A stretch of 64,000 bases of DNA from Saccharopolyspora_D taberi (GCF_039534165.1 NZ_BAAAUX010000023.1:106296-170295), one strand, 5' to 3'. Shown: positions 7,800 through 16,772, numbered from the stretch's first letter. Notes: generated from the sequence alone by a model not told the origin. Translations and numbers: made by a program.

Positions 7800-8789
7800 A
7801 TGAGCAGCGCACACACCCCCGACCCGCAGTCCACCGGCGCCCACGGCGTCGGCCTGGCCACCGTCACCGACGACGGCACGGTGCTCGACACCTGGTTCCC
7901 CACCGTCAAGCTCGGCGACCCCGGCCGGTCCGGCAGCACCCGGCTCTCCGCCGAGGAGGCCGCGCAGTCGCTGGGCGAGGCCGGTGCCGCACTGCTCGGC
8001 CGGGACGACGCCAGGGGCGTCGAGATCGTCGCGGTCCGCACCGAGATCGCCCGGCTCGCCGACGAGCCCGCCGACGCCCACGACATCTACCTGCGGCTGC
8101 ACCTGCTGTCGCACCGGCTGGTGCACCCGCACGGCCAGAACCTCGACGGCATGTTCGGCGTGCTGTCCAACGTCGTGTGGACCAACCACGGCCCCTGCCC
8201 GGTGGAGGGCTTCGAGGCGACCCGGCTGCGGCTGCGTGCGCGCGGGCCGGTCACCGTCTACAGCATCGACAAGTTCCCGCGCATGGTCGACTACGTCGTC
8301 CCGTCCGGGGTCCGCATCGGCGACGCGGACCGGGTCCGGCTGGGCGCGCACCTGGCCAGCGGCACCACGGTCATGCACGAGGGCTTCGTCAACTTCAACG
8401 CGGGCACGCTGGGCGCGTCGATGGTCGAGGGCCGCATCTCGGCGGGCGTGGTGATGGGCGACGGCTCCGACCTCGGCGGCGGTGCCTCGATCATGGGCAC
8501 GCTGTCCGGTGGCGGCAAGGAGGTCATCTCGGTCGGCGAGCGCTGCCTGATCGGCGCCAACGGCGGCGTCGGCATCTCGCTGGGCGACGACTGCGTGGTC
8601 GAGGCCGGCCTCTACGTCACGGCGGGCACCAAGGTCACGCTGCCGGACGGCACCATCACCAAGGCCCGCGAACTGTCCGGCTCCACCGGCCTGCTGTTCC
8701 GCCGCAACTCCAGCACCGGCGCGGTCGAGGTCGCGACCCGCACCGGCGGCAAGGTCGAGCTGAACGCGGCACTGCACGCCAACGACTGA
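7800..8789 (+). CDS. dapD: 2,3,4,5-tetrahydropyridine-2,6-dicarboxylate N-succinyltransferase
   Basis: A 329 aa succinyl-CoA-dependent acyltransferase of the lysine/diaminopimelate pathway. The N-terminal half is the actinobacterial DapD domain (TDDGTVLDTWFP). From about residue 165 a left-handed beta-helix is built of hexapeptide repeats (VRIGDADRVRLGAHLASG, then GSDLGGGASIMGTL). The MHEGFVNFNAGTLG segment carries the conserved active-site Glu and Asn region. The length fits actinobacterial DapD. ATG 7800 is 44 bp after the lipoprotein gene. A strong hairpin terminator follows at 8829. Confidence 0.95.
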   Translation: MSSAHTPDPQSTGAHGVGLATVTDDGTVLDTWFPTVKLGDPGRSGSTRLSAEEAAQSLGEAGAALLGRDDARGVEIVAVRTEIARLADEPADAHDIYLRLHLLSHRLVHPHGQNLDGMFGVLSNVVWTNHGPCPVEGFEATRLRLRARGPVTVYSIDKFPRMVDYVVPSGVRIGDADRVRLGAHLASGTTVMHEGFVNFNAGTLGASMVEGRISAGVVMGDGSDLGGGASIMGTLSGGGKEVISVGERCLIGANGGVGISLGDDCVVEAGLYVTAGTKVTLPDGTITKARELSGSTGLLFRRNSSTGAVEVATRTGGKVELNAALHAND

Positions 8790-8828
8790 GGCACTCAGGG
8801 CTGCGAACGCAGCGAAGCGGAACCACCG

Positions 8829-8885
8829 CCGGGGTGCATCTCCGCCCGGAAGAACCAGGCGGAGATGCGCCCCGGCATTTTTATA
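8829..8885 (+). terminator. Rho-independent terminator after dapD
   Basis: An 18 bp stem (8829-8846 with 8858-8875, a single G-T wobble) with an 11 nt loop, followed by CATTTTTAT. This is the clearest U-tract terminator in the window. The T tract runs directly into a TATAAT sequence that may be the -10 box of the next gene. Confidence 0.88.
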
Positions 8886-8887
8886 AT
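8882..8887 (+). promoter_or_regulatory. Possible -10 box of the CHAD gene (leaderless)
   Basis: A perfect TATAAT hexamer ends 5 nt before the ATG at 8893, so transcription would begin at or next to the start codon and give a leaderless mRNA, common in actinomycetes. No good -35 box is visible 17 bp upstream, where the terminator stem lies. The element could instead be just the AT-rich tail of the terminator. Confidence 0.4.
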
Positions 8888-8892
8888 CGGGA

Positions 8893-9831
8893 ATGGCTTC
8901 GACGATCGGCGCACGCGAGTGGCACAACCGGGATATCGCCGATCTGGTCGGCGCCGAACCGATCGAGGTGGGCGCCGACGCGCCGATCTCCGAGCAGATT
9001 CGCGCCGGGCTCGACTCCCGGCTGCGCGCGCTGGTCTCCCACGACCCCGGCACCCGGCTCGGCGAGGACCCCGAGGAACTGCACCAGATGCGGGTGTCGG
9101 TGCGGCGGATGCGAGCGATGCTCAAGTCCGGCCGCCGCTTCCTGGACTCCGCCTGGTCGGAGCCGCTGCGCGCGGAGCTGGGCTGGCTCGGCCGCGCGCT
9201 CGGACCGGTCCGCGACCTCGACGTCCTGCTCGAACGCCTGCGGGAGGAGGCCGCGACCTTCGACGCCGACGAGAGCGCGGCGGCGGCCCGGCTGATCTCG
9301 GGCCTGGAGGTCGAGCACGGGCAAGCCCGGTACGAGATGCTGGCGGCGCTGGACAGCGACCGCTACCTGGAGCTGGTGCGCGCGCTGGCCACCGCCGTCC
9401 GCGACGAACTCCCGAGGTCCGCTGTGGACGGCTCCGGGGAGCTGCGGCAACTGGTCCGCAAGCAGTACCGCAGGCTGGCGAAGTCGGTGCGGCAGCTCGA
9501 AGACGAGCCCGCGGACGCGGAACTGCACGCGCTGCGCATCGAGGGCAAGCGGCTGCGCTACACCGCCGAACTGGCCGAAACCGCGCTGGGGCTCAAGAAC
9601 CTGCTCAAGGCGGCCAAGCGGTTCCAGGACGTGCTCGGCGAGCACCAGGACGCCTGCGTGGCCCAACAGCGCGTGCGCGAACTGCTCGCCGGTCTCGCCG
9701 ACGACGTCGACGCCGGGGTGGCCTTCGTGGCCGGGCGGCTCGTCGAACGGGAGGAGGCCCGCAGGCTGGAGCGCCGGGCGCAGTGGCGCGCCGCGTGGGA
9801 GGAGCTGGAGTCAGCGGCCGACGGCATCTAG
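8893..9831 (+). CDS. CHAD domain protein
   Basis: A 312 aa protein made of one CHAD (conserved histidine alpha-helical) domain, a four-helix-bundle repeat with conserved His and basic residues that binds inorganic polyphosphate. Visible signatures are ELHQMRVSVRRMRAML near residue 60 and the second-half counterpart ELHALRIEGKRLRYTAEL near residue 210, both with the H-x-x-R-x-x-x-K/R-x-x-R pattern. LRDLDVLLE-like and FQDVLGEHQDA segments complete both halves. There is no CYTH triphosphatase partner domain, so it is probably a polyphosphate-binding or targeting protein rather than an enzyme. It is monocistronic and possibly translated from a leaderless transcript. Confidence 0.9.
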   Translation: MASTIGAREWHNRDIADLVGAEPIEVGADAPISEQIRAGLDSRLRALVSHDPGTRLGEDPEELHQMRVSVRRMRAMLKSGRRFLDSAWSEPLRAELGWLGRALGPVRDLDVLLERLREEAATFDADESAAAARLISGLEVEHGQARYEMLAALDSDRYLELVRALATAVRDELPRSAVDGSGELRQLVRKQYRRLAKSVRQLEDEPADAELHALRIEGKRLRYTAELAETALGLKNLLKAAKRFQDVLGEHQDACVAQQRVRELLAGLADDVDAGVAFVAGRLVEREEARRLERRAQWRAAWEELESAADGI

Positions 9832-9900
9832 ACGAACGGACATGGGATTGGAGTCGATTACCCATAGATCGTCCGGGCCGGGGCCGGTTGACTGAGCGCC

Positions 9901-10713
9901 ATGACATCGATTCTCGTACTGGCCGCGTCGGGCAAGACCGGCCGCCGCATCGTCCCCCGGTTGCAGGCCGCGGGGCACTCGGTCAAGGCCGCGTCGAGGT
10001 CGAGCGAGGTCCGCTTCGACTGGACCGACCGCTCCACCTGGTCCGGCGCGCTCTCCGGAACCACCGCGGTCTACCTGGTGGTGCCGGACGAACCCGTCGC
10101 CGTGGACGACTTCGTGCAGCAGGCGGTGGCGGCCGGGGTCACCCGGTTCGTCGCGCTCTCCGGCCGCGGCGTGGACATCTACAAGGTGCCCGGCATGCAC
10201 GCGGCGGAGGAAGCGGTCCGCGCCTCCGGCGTCGAGTGGACCATCCTGCGGGCGAACAACTTCGCCCAGAATTTTGATGAGGATCTCTGGCTCGCGCCGC
10301 TCCAGGAGGGCGAGCTCGCGCTGCCGATCAAGGACGAGCGGGATCCGTTCGTCGACCTCGAGGACGTCGCCGACGTGGCCGCTGCCGTGCTCACCGAGGA
10401 CGGGCACGCCGGGCGGGTCTACGAGCTGTCCGGGCCGCGCGCGCTGGACTTCGGCGAGGCCGTCGACCTGGTCGCGAAGGCCACCGGCAGGACCATCCGG
10501 TTCGTCTCGCAGTCGTCCGAGGAGTACGTGGCGGGGCAGGTGGCGCGCGGTGTTCCGGCCGAAGCCGCCCAGTTCCTCGACATGATCATGGGCGTGCTGC
10601 GCGACGGGCACATCGCCGCGGTCACCGACGGGGTCCGGCAGGTGCTCGGCCGCGAGCCCCGCAGCTTCGAGTCCTACGTCGAGCGCACCGCGGCGACCGG
10701 CGTCTGGGGGTGA
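9901..10713 (+). CDS. NAD(P)H-binding NmrA-family oxidoreductase
   Basis: A 270 aa atypical short-chain dehydrogenase beginning MTSILVLAASGKTGRRIV, with the Rossmann GxxGxxG-like loop. Further marks are AVYLVVPDEP, the strand TRFVALSGRG, and VEWTILRANNFAQNFDEDL, which matches NmrA/HSCARG-type proteins that bind NAD(P)H and act as reductases or redox sensors. The C-terminal half (RVYELSGPRALDFGEAVDLV) is the usual substrate-side domain. A short imperfect repeat with ATGGG and CCCAT ends lies at 9842-9865 upstream and might be an operator. The gene is convergent with dapC across a GC-rich terminator. The substrate is unknown. Confidence 0.87.
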   Translation: MTSILVLAASGKTGRRIVPRLQAAGHSVKAASRSSEVRFDWTDRSTWSGALSGTTAVYLVVPDEPVAVDDFVQQAVAAGVTRFVALSGRGVDIYKVPGMHAAEEAVRASGVEWTILRANNFAQNFDEDLWLAPLQEGELALPIKDERDPFVDLEDVADVAAAVLTEDGHAGRVYELSGPRALDFGEAVDLVAKATGRTIRFVSQSSEEYVAGQVARGVPAEAAQFLDMIMGVLRDGHIAAVTDGVRQVLGREPRSFESYVERTAATGVWG

Positions 10714-10716
10714 GGT

Positions 10717-10743
10717 CGCGGGCCCGGCCCGGCCGGGCCCGCG
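10717..10743. terminator. Bidirectional hairpin between convergent genes
   Basis: A perfect 11 bp GC-only stem (10717-10727 with 10733-10743) and a 5 nt loop. It fills the whole space between the stop codons of the NmrA-type gene and dapC. There is no U tract on either side, as in many actinobacterial I-shaped terminators. Confidence 0.7.
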
Positions 10744-11853
10744 TCAGCTCTCGGCGAGCCGCTCGGCCGCGGCGGCCACCCGCTCGTCGGTCGCGGTGAG
10801 CGCGACCCGCACGTGGTGCGAGCCCGCCGGACCGTAGAAGGTGCCGGGAGCGACCAGGATCCCGCGCTCGGCGAGCCAGTCCACCGTCTCGGCGGCGGTC
10901 GCGCCACGCGTGGCCCACAGGTACAGGCCCGCTTCCGAGTGCTCGATCGCGAAGCCCGCCCGCTCCAGCGCGGGCCGCAGGACGGCGCGCCGGGCGGCGT
11001 AGAGATCCCGCTGCGCGCGCACGTGCTCGTCGTCGCCCAGCGCGGCGGTCACCGCTTCCTGCACCGGCCGCGCGACGATCATCCCCGCGTGCTTGCGCAG
11101 CTCCAGCAGCCGCTTGACCAGCACCGGGTCACCGGTGACGTACCCGGCCCGGTATCCGGCCAGGTTCGACGACTTCGACAGCGAGTGCACCGCGAGCACC
11201 CCGGTGAAGTCCTCGGTCACCGACGGGTGCAGCACCGAGACCGGCTCGGCGTCCCAGCCCAGCGCCAGGTAGCACTCGTCGGAAGCCACGACCGCGCCGA
11301 CCTCGCGGGACGCGCGCACCAGCGCGCGCAGCCGGTCCGCGCCGAGCACGCGACCGGTCGGGTTCGACGGCGAGTTCAGCCAGACCAGGGCGGTTCCGGG
11401 CGGCGGCAGGTCGTCCGGCCCCAGCCGCACCACCGTCGCCCCGGCCAGTGTCGCGCCGACCTCGTAGGTCGGGTACGCCAGGTCCGGAATCGCCACCACG
11501 TCGCCGGGGCCGACGCCGAGCAGCGTCGGCAGCCAGGCGACGAGTTCCTTCGAGCCGATCGTCGGCAGCACCGCCTCCGGCGCCACCCCGGCCACGCCGT
11601 ACCGGCGTTCCAGCGCCGCGACCGCGGCGGCCCGCAGCTCGGGCGTGCCGTGGGTGGCCGGGTAGCCCGGCTGGTCACCCGCGGACGCCAGCGCCCGCTG
11701 GAGCCGGTCCGGGACCGGGTCGACCGGGGTGCCGACGGACAGGTTGACGATCCCCCCGGGATGCTGCTGCGCGCGCTCCTTCTGGCCGGCGAGTGAGTCC
11801 CACGGGAAATCAGGCAGCGCCGGTCCCCGGCGGCCGATGGCCGGGCCGGTCAT
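10744..11853 (-). CDS. dapC: Succinyldiaminopimelate transaminase (DapC), PLP fold type I
   Basis: A 369 aa class I/II aminotransferase converting N-succinyl-2-amino-6-ketopimelate to N-succinyl-LL-DAP with glutamate. The PLP features are visible: the substrate loop YPATHGTPELR, the ring-stacking region DLAYPTYEVG, the cofactor Asn in NSPSNPTGRVL, Asp/Tyr in ASDECYLALG, the Schiff-base lysine in VHSLSKSSNLAGYR, and the Arg in HVRVALT near the C-terminus. ATG 11853 overlaps the fdxA stop (ATGA). The fdxA-dapC pair is conserved in actinobacteria, including M. tuberculosis, which supports DapC over a generic aminotransferase. Confidence 0.92.
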   Translation of the reverse strand: MTGPAIGRRGPALPDFPWDSLAGQKERAQQHPGGIVNLSVGTPVDPVPDRLQRALASAGDQPGYPATHGTPELRAAAVAALERRYGVAGVAPEAVLPTIGSKELVAWLPTLLGVGPGDVVAIPDLAYPTYEVGATLAGATVVRLGPDDLPPPGTALVWLNSPSNPTGRVLGADRLRALVRASREVGAVVASDECYLALGWDAEPVSVLHPSVTEDFTGVLAVHSLSKSSNLAGYRAGYVTGDPVLVKRLLELRKHAGMIVARPVQEAVTAALGDDEHVRAQRDLYAARRAVLRPALERAGFAIEHSEAGLYLWATRGATAAETVDWLAERGILVAPGTFYGPAGSHHVRVALTATDERVAAAAERLAES

Positions 11854-12170
11854 TCGCCCTGCGGAGGCAGGCTCGTGACGGGCTCCACGTCGAAGTCCTT
11901 CTTGCCCACCTTCGCCGCGCCACCGGGCGAGCCGAGCTCGTCGAAGAAGTCCACGTTCGCCTTGGTGTAGGCGGCCCACTCGTCCGGCACGTCGTCCTCG
12001 TAGTAGATGGCCTCCACCGGGCACACCGGCTCGCAGGCACCGCAGTCGACGCACTCATCGGGGTGGATGTAGAGCATCCGCCCGCCCTCGTAGATGCAGT
12101 CGACAGGGCACTCCTCGATGCATGCCTTGTCGAGCACGTCGACGCAGGGCTCGGCGATCACGTAGGTCAC
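11850..12170 (-). CDS. fdxA: 7Fe ferredoxin FdxA/FdxC
   Basis: A 106 aa ferredoxin. Cys residues at 9, 17, 21 and 25, then 40, 43, 46 and 50, give the two cluster motifs (CIEECPVDC and CVDCGACEPVCP) of a [3Fe-4S][4Fe-4S] protein. A C-terminal actinobacterial tail (DEWAAYTKANVDFFDEL) follows. The start GTG 12170 has GGAGAG 6 nt upstream. It is a low-potential electron carrier. It is translationally coupled to dapC by an ATGA overlap, as in other actinobacteria. Confidence 0.96.
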   Translation of the reverse strand: MTYVIAEPCVDVLDKACIEECPVDCIYEGGRMLYIHPDECVDCGACEPVCPVEAIYYEDDVPDEWAAYTKANVDFFDELGSPGGAAKVGKKDFDVEPVTSLPPQGE

Positions 12171-12358
12171 GGTTGCTCTCCTGCTTGAAGCGTTGTCCTA
12201 CCCGCGAAAGGAATCTCCTGACGCGGCTGATGACAGTATCCCCCGAGGTCTCCTGAGCGGGAACAGGTCCCAAGGCTTGGCACCGGACGTCTGCCACGCG
12301 AAACGCGCCGATGCTGGTCGGAGGGCAGCGATCCACCGCGGAGTGCTCTTCGCCACAG

Positions 12359-12727
12359 TCAGCCGCCGCGGGCCGCGTTCCGGCCCGTCACGATGCCCAG
12401 CATCAACGCGCTCGGCAGCGAGCCCGCACCGATGAACAGCAGCGCCCGCCAGTCCCCGACGAGCACGATGTCCCCGCCCGGACCGAACAGCCCGAAGACG
12501 AACACCGTCAGGAACCACAGCGCGAACGGCGCCGCCGCCACCCGCCTGCGCGGCGAGAGCCTGCCCGCCGCCGACACCAGCAGCGGGGTGGTCACCGCGG
12601 CCACCGCCGCCGTGATCGGGAACTGCACCTGACCCACCCAAAGCGGCAGGTAGAGCAGCTCGACCACCGCCAGCAGCACGGCGTCGACCAGCAGGAGGGC
12701 GAACAGCGTCCGGTCGGCACCCGTCAA
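12359..12727 (-). CDS. Small integral membrane protein downstream of mshB (Rv1171-like position)
   Basis: A 122 aa protein with four predicted membrane segments (FALLLVDAVLLAVVELLYLP, then FPITAAVAAVTTPLLV, FALWFLTVFVFGLF, LLFIGAGSLPSALMLGIV). The start is TTG 12727, overlapping the mshB stop as TTGA; an upstream extension in the same frame runs inside mshB and is not credible. A small membrane protein follows mshB in mycobacteria too, so the arrangement is conserved, but its role is unknown. No catalytic motif is visible. Confidence 0.75.
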   Translation of the reverse strand: MTGADRTLFALLLVDAVLLAVVELLYLPLWVGQVQFPITAAVAAVTTPLLVSAAGRLSPRRRVAAAPFALWFLTVFVFGLFGPGGDIVLVGDWRALLFIGAGSLPSALMLGIVTGRNAARGG

Positions 12728-13635
12728 CGGTTGCCCACCGGCTCGGTACCGCTGACCCCCAGCCCGCCGAACAGATCGGTCGCGCACCCCTGCGGGTCGC
12801 CCGCGGCCAGCACGTAGTGCTCGGTCTGCACCACGGGCTGCGCGACGCCGTTCGACAGCGCGTACGCGGCCACCCCGGCGCCGTTGTCCCACCGGTCGAG
12901 CCAGACCTTGACCTGCGTGCCGTGCGCGCGCAGCGCGCTGATCTTGGCGGGCAGGTGCTCGCCGATGTCGATCACGGTGCTGATCGACTCGTCGGCCACC
13001 CCGGGCAGCTCGTGCGGCTCCGGCAGGTCGAACGGCATGCCCTCGGCCTCGGCCAGCGCCGCCAGGCCCTCCCCGGTCACCCCGCGCGAGGGAACGGCGT
13101 GGAAGACCCGCAGCACGTCCGGCGAGTTCGCGGTGGCCGCCATGGTCACCTCGTGGGCGCGGATGTGGTCCGGGTGCCCGTAACCGCCGTCGGCGGCGTA
13201 GGTCACGACGACCTGCGGCCGGACCTCCCGCAGCACCGCCTCCAGAGCCTCGGTCTGCGCCTGCCGGTCGCCGGTCGCGAAGGCGCGCGGGTGCGCTTCG
13301 GCCAGCGCGCCCGCCTTGCCCGGTTCCTCCCAGAGCATCCCGGAATCCCGCCAGCGGCCGACGCCGCCGAGGAACCGGTGGTCGGCGACCCGCAGCGCGG
13401 TGCAGGCCGAGCGGAGCTCGCCGACCCGGTAGCCGCCGAGCTGGTCGGCCTGGTCGGCGGCCAGGCCGCGAAGGCTGTCCGGGATGACCTCGCCCTCCTC
13501 ACCGAGGGTGCAGGTCACCAGGACCACCTGCACGCCGCGCGCGGCGTAGCGGGCGATCGTCCCGCCGGTCCACAGGGTTTCGTCATCGGGGTGCGCGTGT
13601 ACCAGCAGCAACCGCGGTGGGGCCGTCAGCGTCAC
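12724..13635 (-). CDS. mshB: GlcNAc-Ins deacetylase, mycothiol biosynthesis
   Basis: A 303 aa zinc deacetylase of the PIG-L/LmbE family that removes acetate from N-acetylglucosaminyl-inositol in mycothiol biosynthesis. The zinc and catalytic motif AHPDDETLW (His15, Asp17, Asp18) and the second motif GYGHPDHIRAHE (His154, His157) are intact. The acidic TLGEEGEVIPDSLRGL stretch and the length are diagnostic of MshB rather than Mca. The start is GTG 13635. It is coupled by a TTGA overlap to the small membrane protein. It shows that the host makes mycothiol, as expected for an actinomycete. Confidence 0.95.
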   Translation of the reverse strand: MTLTAPPRLLLVHAHPDDETLWTGGTIARYAARGVQVVLVTCTLGEEGEVIPDSLRGLAADQADQLGGYRVGELRSACTALRVADHRFLGGVGRWRDSGMLWEEPGKAGALAEAHPRAFATGDRQAQTEALEAVLREVRPQVVVTYAADGGYGHPDHIRAHEVTMAATANSPDVLRVFHAVPSRGVTGEGLAALAEAEGMPFDLPEPHELPGVADESISTVIDIGEHLPAKISALRAHGTQVKVWLDRWDNGAGVAAYALSNGVAQPVVQTEHYVLAAGDPQGCATDLFGGLGVSGTEPVGNR

Positions 13636-13702
13636 CGCTCCAGCCTAATCGTCCGGGTGATCATGTGAGCGAAAGGTAGCGGGATTGGCCCCGAAGTCCG
13701 GT

Positions 13703-14839
13703 TCAGGACAGCGTCCCTGGCTGGTTGGCCGCGTGCGCGGTCACGACCGCGACGACCCGGTCCGCCGGCGACAGCCGCGAGTCCCGGCGGAGCGCGTCGG
13801 CGGCGACCAGGCCGGCCGCCGAGCTCAGCTCGACCCCCACGCCCGCGCGGCCGAACCGCTCGGCCGCCCGGTGCAGGTCCGCGTCGGTGCAGGCCACAGC
13901 GGTACCGCCGGACTCCCGGATCACCCGCAACGACATCGCGGTCGCCTGCGGGTTGCTGATCGAGGTCGCCTCGACCGGCCCGGGATCGTCGACGACCGGC
14001 GGCAGGTCGGCGTCCTCGCGCAGCGCGCGGGTCAGCGACGGGTACCGCTCGACGGCGACCATCCGCGGCGTCCGGGACACCACGCCCAGCGCCAGCAGCT
14101 CCTGGAAACCCAGCCACATCCCCATGAACCCGTCACCGCGCGACACCGGCGCGGCCACGACCTCCGGGACGTCGCCGAGGTCGCGCACGATCTCGTAAGC
14201 GATCGTCTTGTACCCCTCGATGCCGACCCACAGGCTGCTGACCGGGACCGCCGAGGTGTTGGTCAGCACTGCCCACTCGTCGGAGTTCTCGCGCAGGATC
14301 GCCCACCGCTGCTCGGCGTCGGAGCCGAAGCGCAGCTCACCACCGAAGCGCCGGACCAGCCCGCGCGCGGTGGCGTCCATCTCCTCGGTGGTCACCACCA
14401 CCGACTCCAGCCCGGCCGCCGCGGCGTAGGCGGCGGCCGACACCCCGGCGTTCCCGCTGGAGGCCACCGCGACCGTCGCCGCGCCGTGCTGGCGCGCCCA
14501 GGACACCGCCGTGCTGAAGAACCGGTCCTTGAAGCTCCCGGTCGGATTGCGCCGCTCGTCCTTGACCAGGACGCCCGCGGCCTCGAACAACGGCGTCCCG
14601 CCCTCGGCGAGCGTCACCGCCTTGCCGGCCTCCACCGGCAGCAGCTCCCGGTGCGACCACAGCCCGGGACGGCGGCGCGACCACTCGTCCCAGAGCGCCG
14701 GGCCGTCGACACCGGTGAGGTCGAGATCGGCGACCAGCGCCGAAGGCACGCCCTGCGCGCGGCACCGCGAGCACCCCAGGGTGTCGTGGCGCGGCTCGGC
14801 CGAGGTCCCGCACCGGACGCAACGCAGTCCTCGCAACAA
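13703..14839 (-). CDS. Threonine-synthase-like PLP-dependent enzyme
   Basis: A 378 aa fold-type II PLP enzyme. An N-terminal zinc ribbon (Cys7, Cys10, Cys23, Cys26) precedes the PLP domain. Lys104 in NPTGSFKDRF is the Schiff-base lysine and SSGNAGVS is the phosphate loop. This resembles threonine synthases and their paralogues (diaminopropionate or cysteate synthase types). Since actinomycetes have a classical thrC next to thrB, and no thrB or hom is here, this may be a paralogue with another substrate. The start is TTG 14839 with GGAGGAA upstream. It sits between mshB and lpqW on the same strand. Confidence 0.8.
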   Translation of the reverse strand: MLRGLRCVRCGTSAEPRHDTLGCSRCRAQGVPSALVADLDLTGVDGPALWDEWSRRRPGLWSHRELLPVEAGKAVTLAEGGTPLFEAAGVLVKDERRNPTGSFKDRFFSTAVSWARQHGAATVAVASSGNAGVSAAAYAAAAGLESVVVTTEEMDATARGLVRRFGGELRFGSDAEQRWAILRENSDEWAVLTNTSAVPVSSLWVGIEGYKTIAYEIVRDLGDVPEVVAAPVSRGDGFMGMWLGFQELLALGVVSRTPRMVAVERYPSLTRALREDADLPPVVDDPGPVEATSISNPQATAMSLRVIRESGGTAVACTDADLHRAAERFGRAGVGVELSSAAGLVAADALRRDSRLSPADRVVAVVTAHAANQPGTLS

Positions 14840-14860
14840 CGTCAGTTCCTCCCGCGGCTA

Positions 14861-16630
14861 TTACCAGCCGTCATTCTTGGCAGGTGTTCCCAGCCACTGG
14901 GCCGCGGTCGAGAACGGCCCGGCGAAACCGTGTCCCGGCTGCACGCCGGTGACGTCCCGGCGCAGCGCAAGCACCTGCGCCTGCTGGTAGAGCGGCAGCG
15001 CCACCGCCTGGTCCCACACCGCCGCCTCGACGCGGGCGGAGGCGTCCGGGAAGGGCATGCGGCCGGTGAGCGCGGCCTCGATCGTCGGCTGGAGCAGCTC
15101 GTCGCAGAACCCGGCCGGGTTCTGCGGGAACGGCTGCTCGCCGTCGGGCGAGACGCCCGGGCAGCCGAAGGAGGACGCCATCATCGCGGCCGGATCGCCG
15201 CCCGCGGGCCGCGGCGCGATCGCCATGTCGACCGAGGTGACCTCGGCCGGGTCCTCGGCCAGCGGGTTGGCCGGCAGCGTCTCGCCGAACAGCTGGTCGC
15301 CGGTCGGCGTGGTCACGGTCGCCCCGATGCCCTGCTCGCGCAGCTGCTGCGCCAGCGCCTCGGCGATCCGCACGTACTGCTCGTGCCGGAACGGCGCGGC
15401 GATCAGCAGGTTCAGCGGGCGGCCGTCCCGCTCCCAGACCCCGGCGGTCCGCTGGTACCCGGCCTCCCGCAGCGACTGCTCCACCCGCGCCGGGTCCGGC
15501 TTGCCGGAGAAGGCGCCCGCCGGTTCGGTCGGCGTGTAACCCCGCTCGGAGGGCGCGAGCACCTGCGCGTGCGCGGGCAGCTGGTCGGCCGGACCACCGC
15601 CGGTGCCCGCTTCGATCAGCGCTTCCCGGTCCACGGCCGACATCACGGCGTTGCGCACCCGGAGGTCGGACAGCTGCGGGCTGTTCGGCCGCAGCAGCAG
15701 CTGCATGGTCGCCTGGTGCGGCACGGTGAGCAGCTGGACCTGGTCGCCCAGCTCGCGCAGGGAGTTCATGGTGGTGCTGTCGGCGCCGAAGACCGCGAGG
15801 TGCGAGTCACCGCTGCGCAGCGCGTTGATCTGGCCGACCTCGTCGTTGGCCCGGAAGACGATCCGGTCCGAGGCCGCTGGCGTGCCCCACCAGCGCTCGT
15901 TGCGTTCCAGGACGATCTCGCCGCGCTCCAGGTCGACCTGGCGGATCGCGAACGGCCCGCCGGAGGCGGGGTAGCCGTCGTCCAGCGCCGTGGACCAGCC
16001 GCGCGGCGCGTCCCGCAGCAGGTGCGCGGGCAGCAGGTTGGTGAACAGCGTCTGCCAGCCCGGGTAGGGCTTGGCGAAGGTGACCTCGACGGTCTTGCCC
16101 GCTTGCCGGGACGCGACGTTCTCGATCAGCTGGTACCCGGCCGGATCGGCCACGCCCGGCTGCGACCGCAGCTGCTCCCACAGGTAGACGAAGTCCTCGG
16201 CGGCGATCGGCGCGCCGTCGGACCAGCCGGCCTCCTTGCGGATCCGGTAGCGGACGGTGAACTTCTCCGCCTCCGGCACCACCTCGGCGGACTCCATGAG
16301 CGTGGTGTCCAGCTGGAGGGTTCCGTCCGCCGCCGGGCGGAAGACGGACGGGAGCATCAGGCTCGACAGCGCCGACGAGGTCGGCGACAGGTCGGCGAGG
16401 GTGTGCGGGTTGAACCCGCCTTCCATCCGGTCGACGCCCACGACGACCTCGGTCGGCATCGGCTGCTGCGAGCTCGACGACGTCTCGGGTGCGGGCGCGG
16501 TCGGTTCGACCAGCGGGGGCGGGGGCGCGTTCGTGCAGGCCGCCACCACGCTCACCACCGCCACCAGCAACCCGGCCCCGGTGAGCCGTCGGCGTCGACC
16601 CTGGTACACGACGTGCGAACCTCCCCTCAC
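14861..16630 (-). CDS. lpqW: LpqW-like lipoprotein, family 5 solute-binding fold
   Basis: A 589 aa secreted lipoprotein with signal segment LTGAGLLVAVVSVVAAC (lipobox VAAC), a Pro-rich linker, then the peptide-binding family 5 fold. The first strand is VGVDRMEGGFNPHTL, and DFVYLWEQLRS and PYPGWQTLFTNLLP are typical of the mycobacterial LpqW branch. In mycobacteria LpqW acts in phosphatidylinositol mannoside and lipoarabinomannan synthesis rather than transport. The neighbours (typA on one side, mshB nearby) match that context and no permease genes are adjacent. GTG 16630 is used here. GTG 16609 also has an SD (GGGGAGG) upstream and would give a more standard signal peptide. Confidence 0.82.
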   Translation of the reverse strand: MRGGSHVVYQGRRRRLTGAGLLVAVVSVVAACTNAPPPPLVEPTAPAPETSSSSQQPMPTEVVVGVDRMEGGFNPHTLADLSPTSSALSSLMLPSVFRPAADGTLQLDTTLMESAEVVPEAEKFTVRYRIRKEAGWSDGAPIAAEDFVYLWEQLRSQPGVADPAGYQLIENVASRQAGKTVEVTFAKPYPGWQTLFTNLLPAHLLRDAPRGWSTALDDGYPASGGPFAIRQVDLERGEIVLERNERWWGTPAASDRIVFRANDEVGQINALRSGDSHLAVFGADSTTMNSLRELGDQVQLLTVPHQATMQLLLRPNSPQLSDLRVRNAVMSAVDREALIEAGTGGGPADQLPAHAQVLAPSERGYTPTEPAGAFSGKPDPARVEQSLREAGYQRTAGVWERDGRPLNLLIAAPFRHEQYVRIAEALAQQLREQGIGATVTTPTGDQLFGETLPANPLAEDPAEVTSVDMAIAPRPAGGDPAAMMASSFGCPGVSPDGEQPFPQNPAGFCDELLQPTIEAALTGRMPFPDASARVEAAVWDQAVALPLYQQAQVLALRRDVTGVQPGHGFAGPFSTAAQWLGTPAKNDGW

Positions 16631-16772
16631 CGAGATCCCCCTCCGCGCTTCCCGATGGAGGACGCGCGGAAGTACCCCATGGTTCCGTCCACCGATCCGG
16701 TGACCGACACCGGGGTGCCGCTACTCAGCGTTCTCTCAGGTCGCGGGTGGGATCCAGCCTCCCGCAGCGGAG

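Noticed and set aside
9842..9865. ATGGG...CCCAT repeat upstream of the NmrA-type gene as an operator
   Set aside because: Only 5 bp arms with a 14 bp spacer; such arms occur by chance, so it is not listed as a feature.
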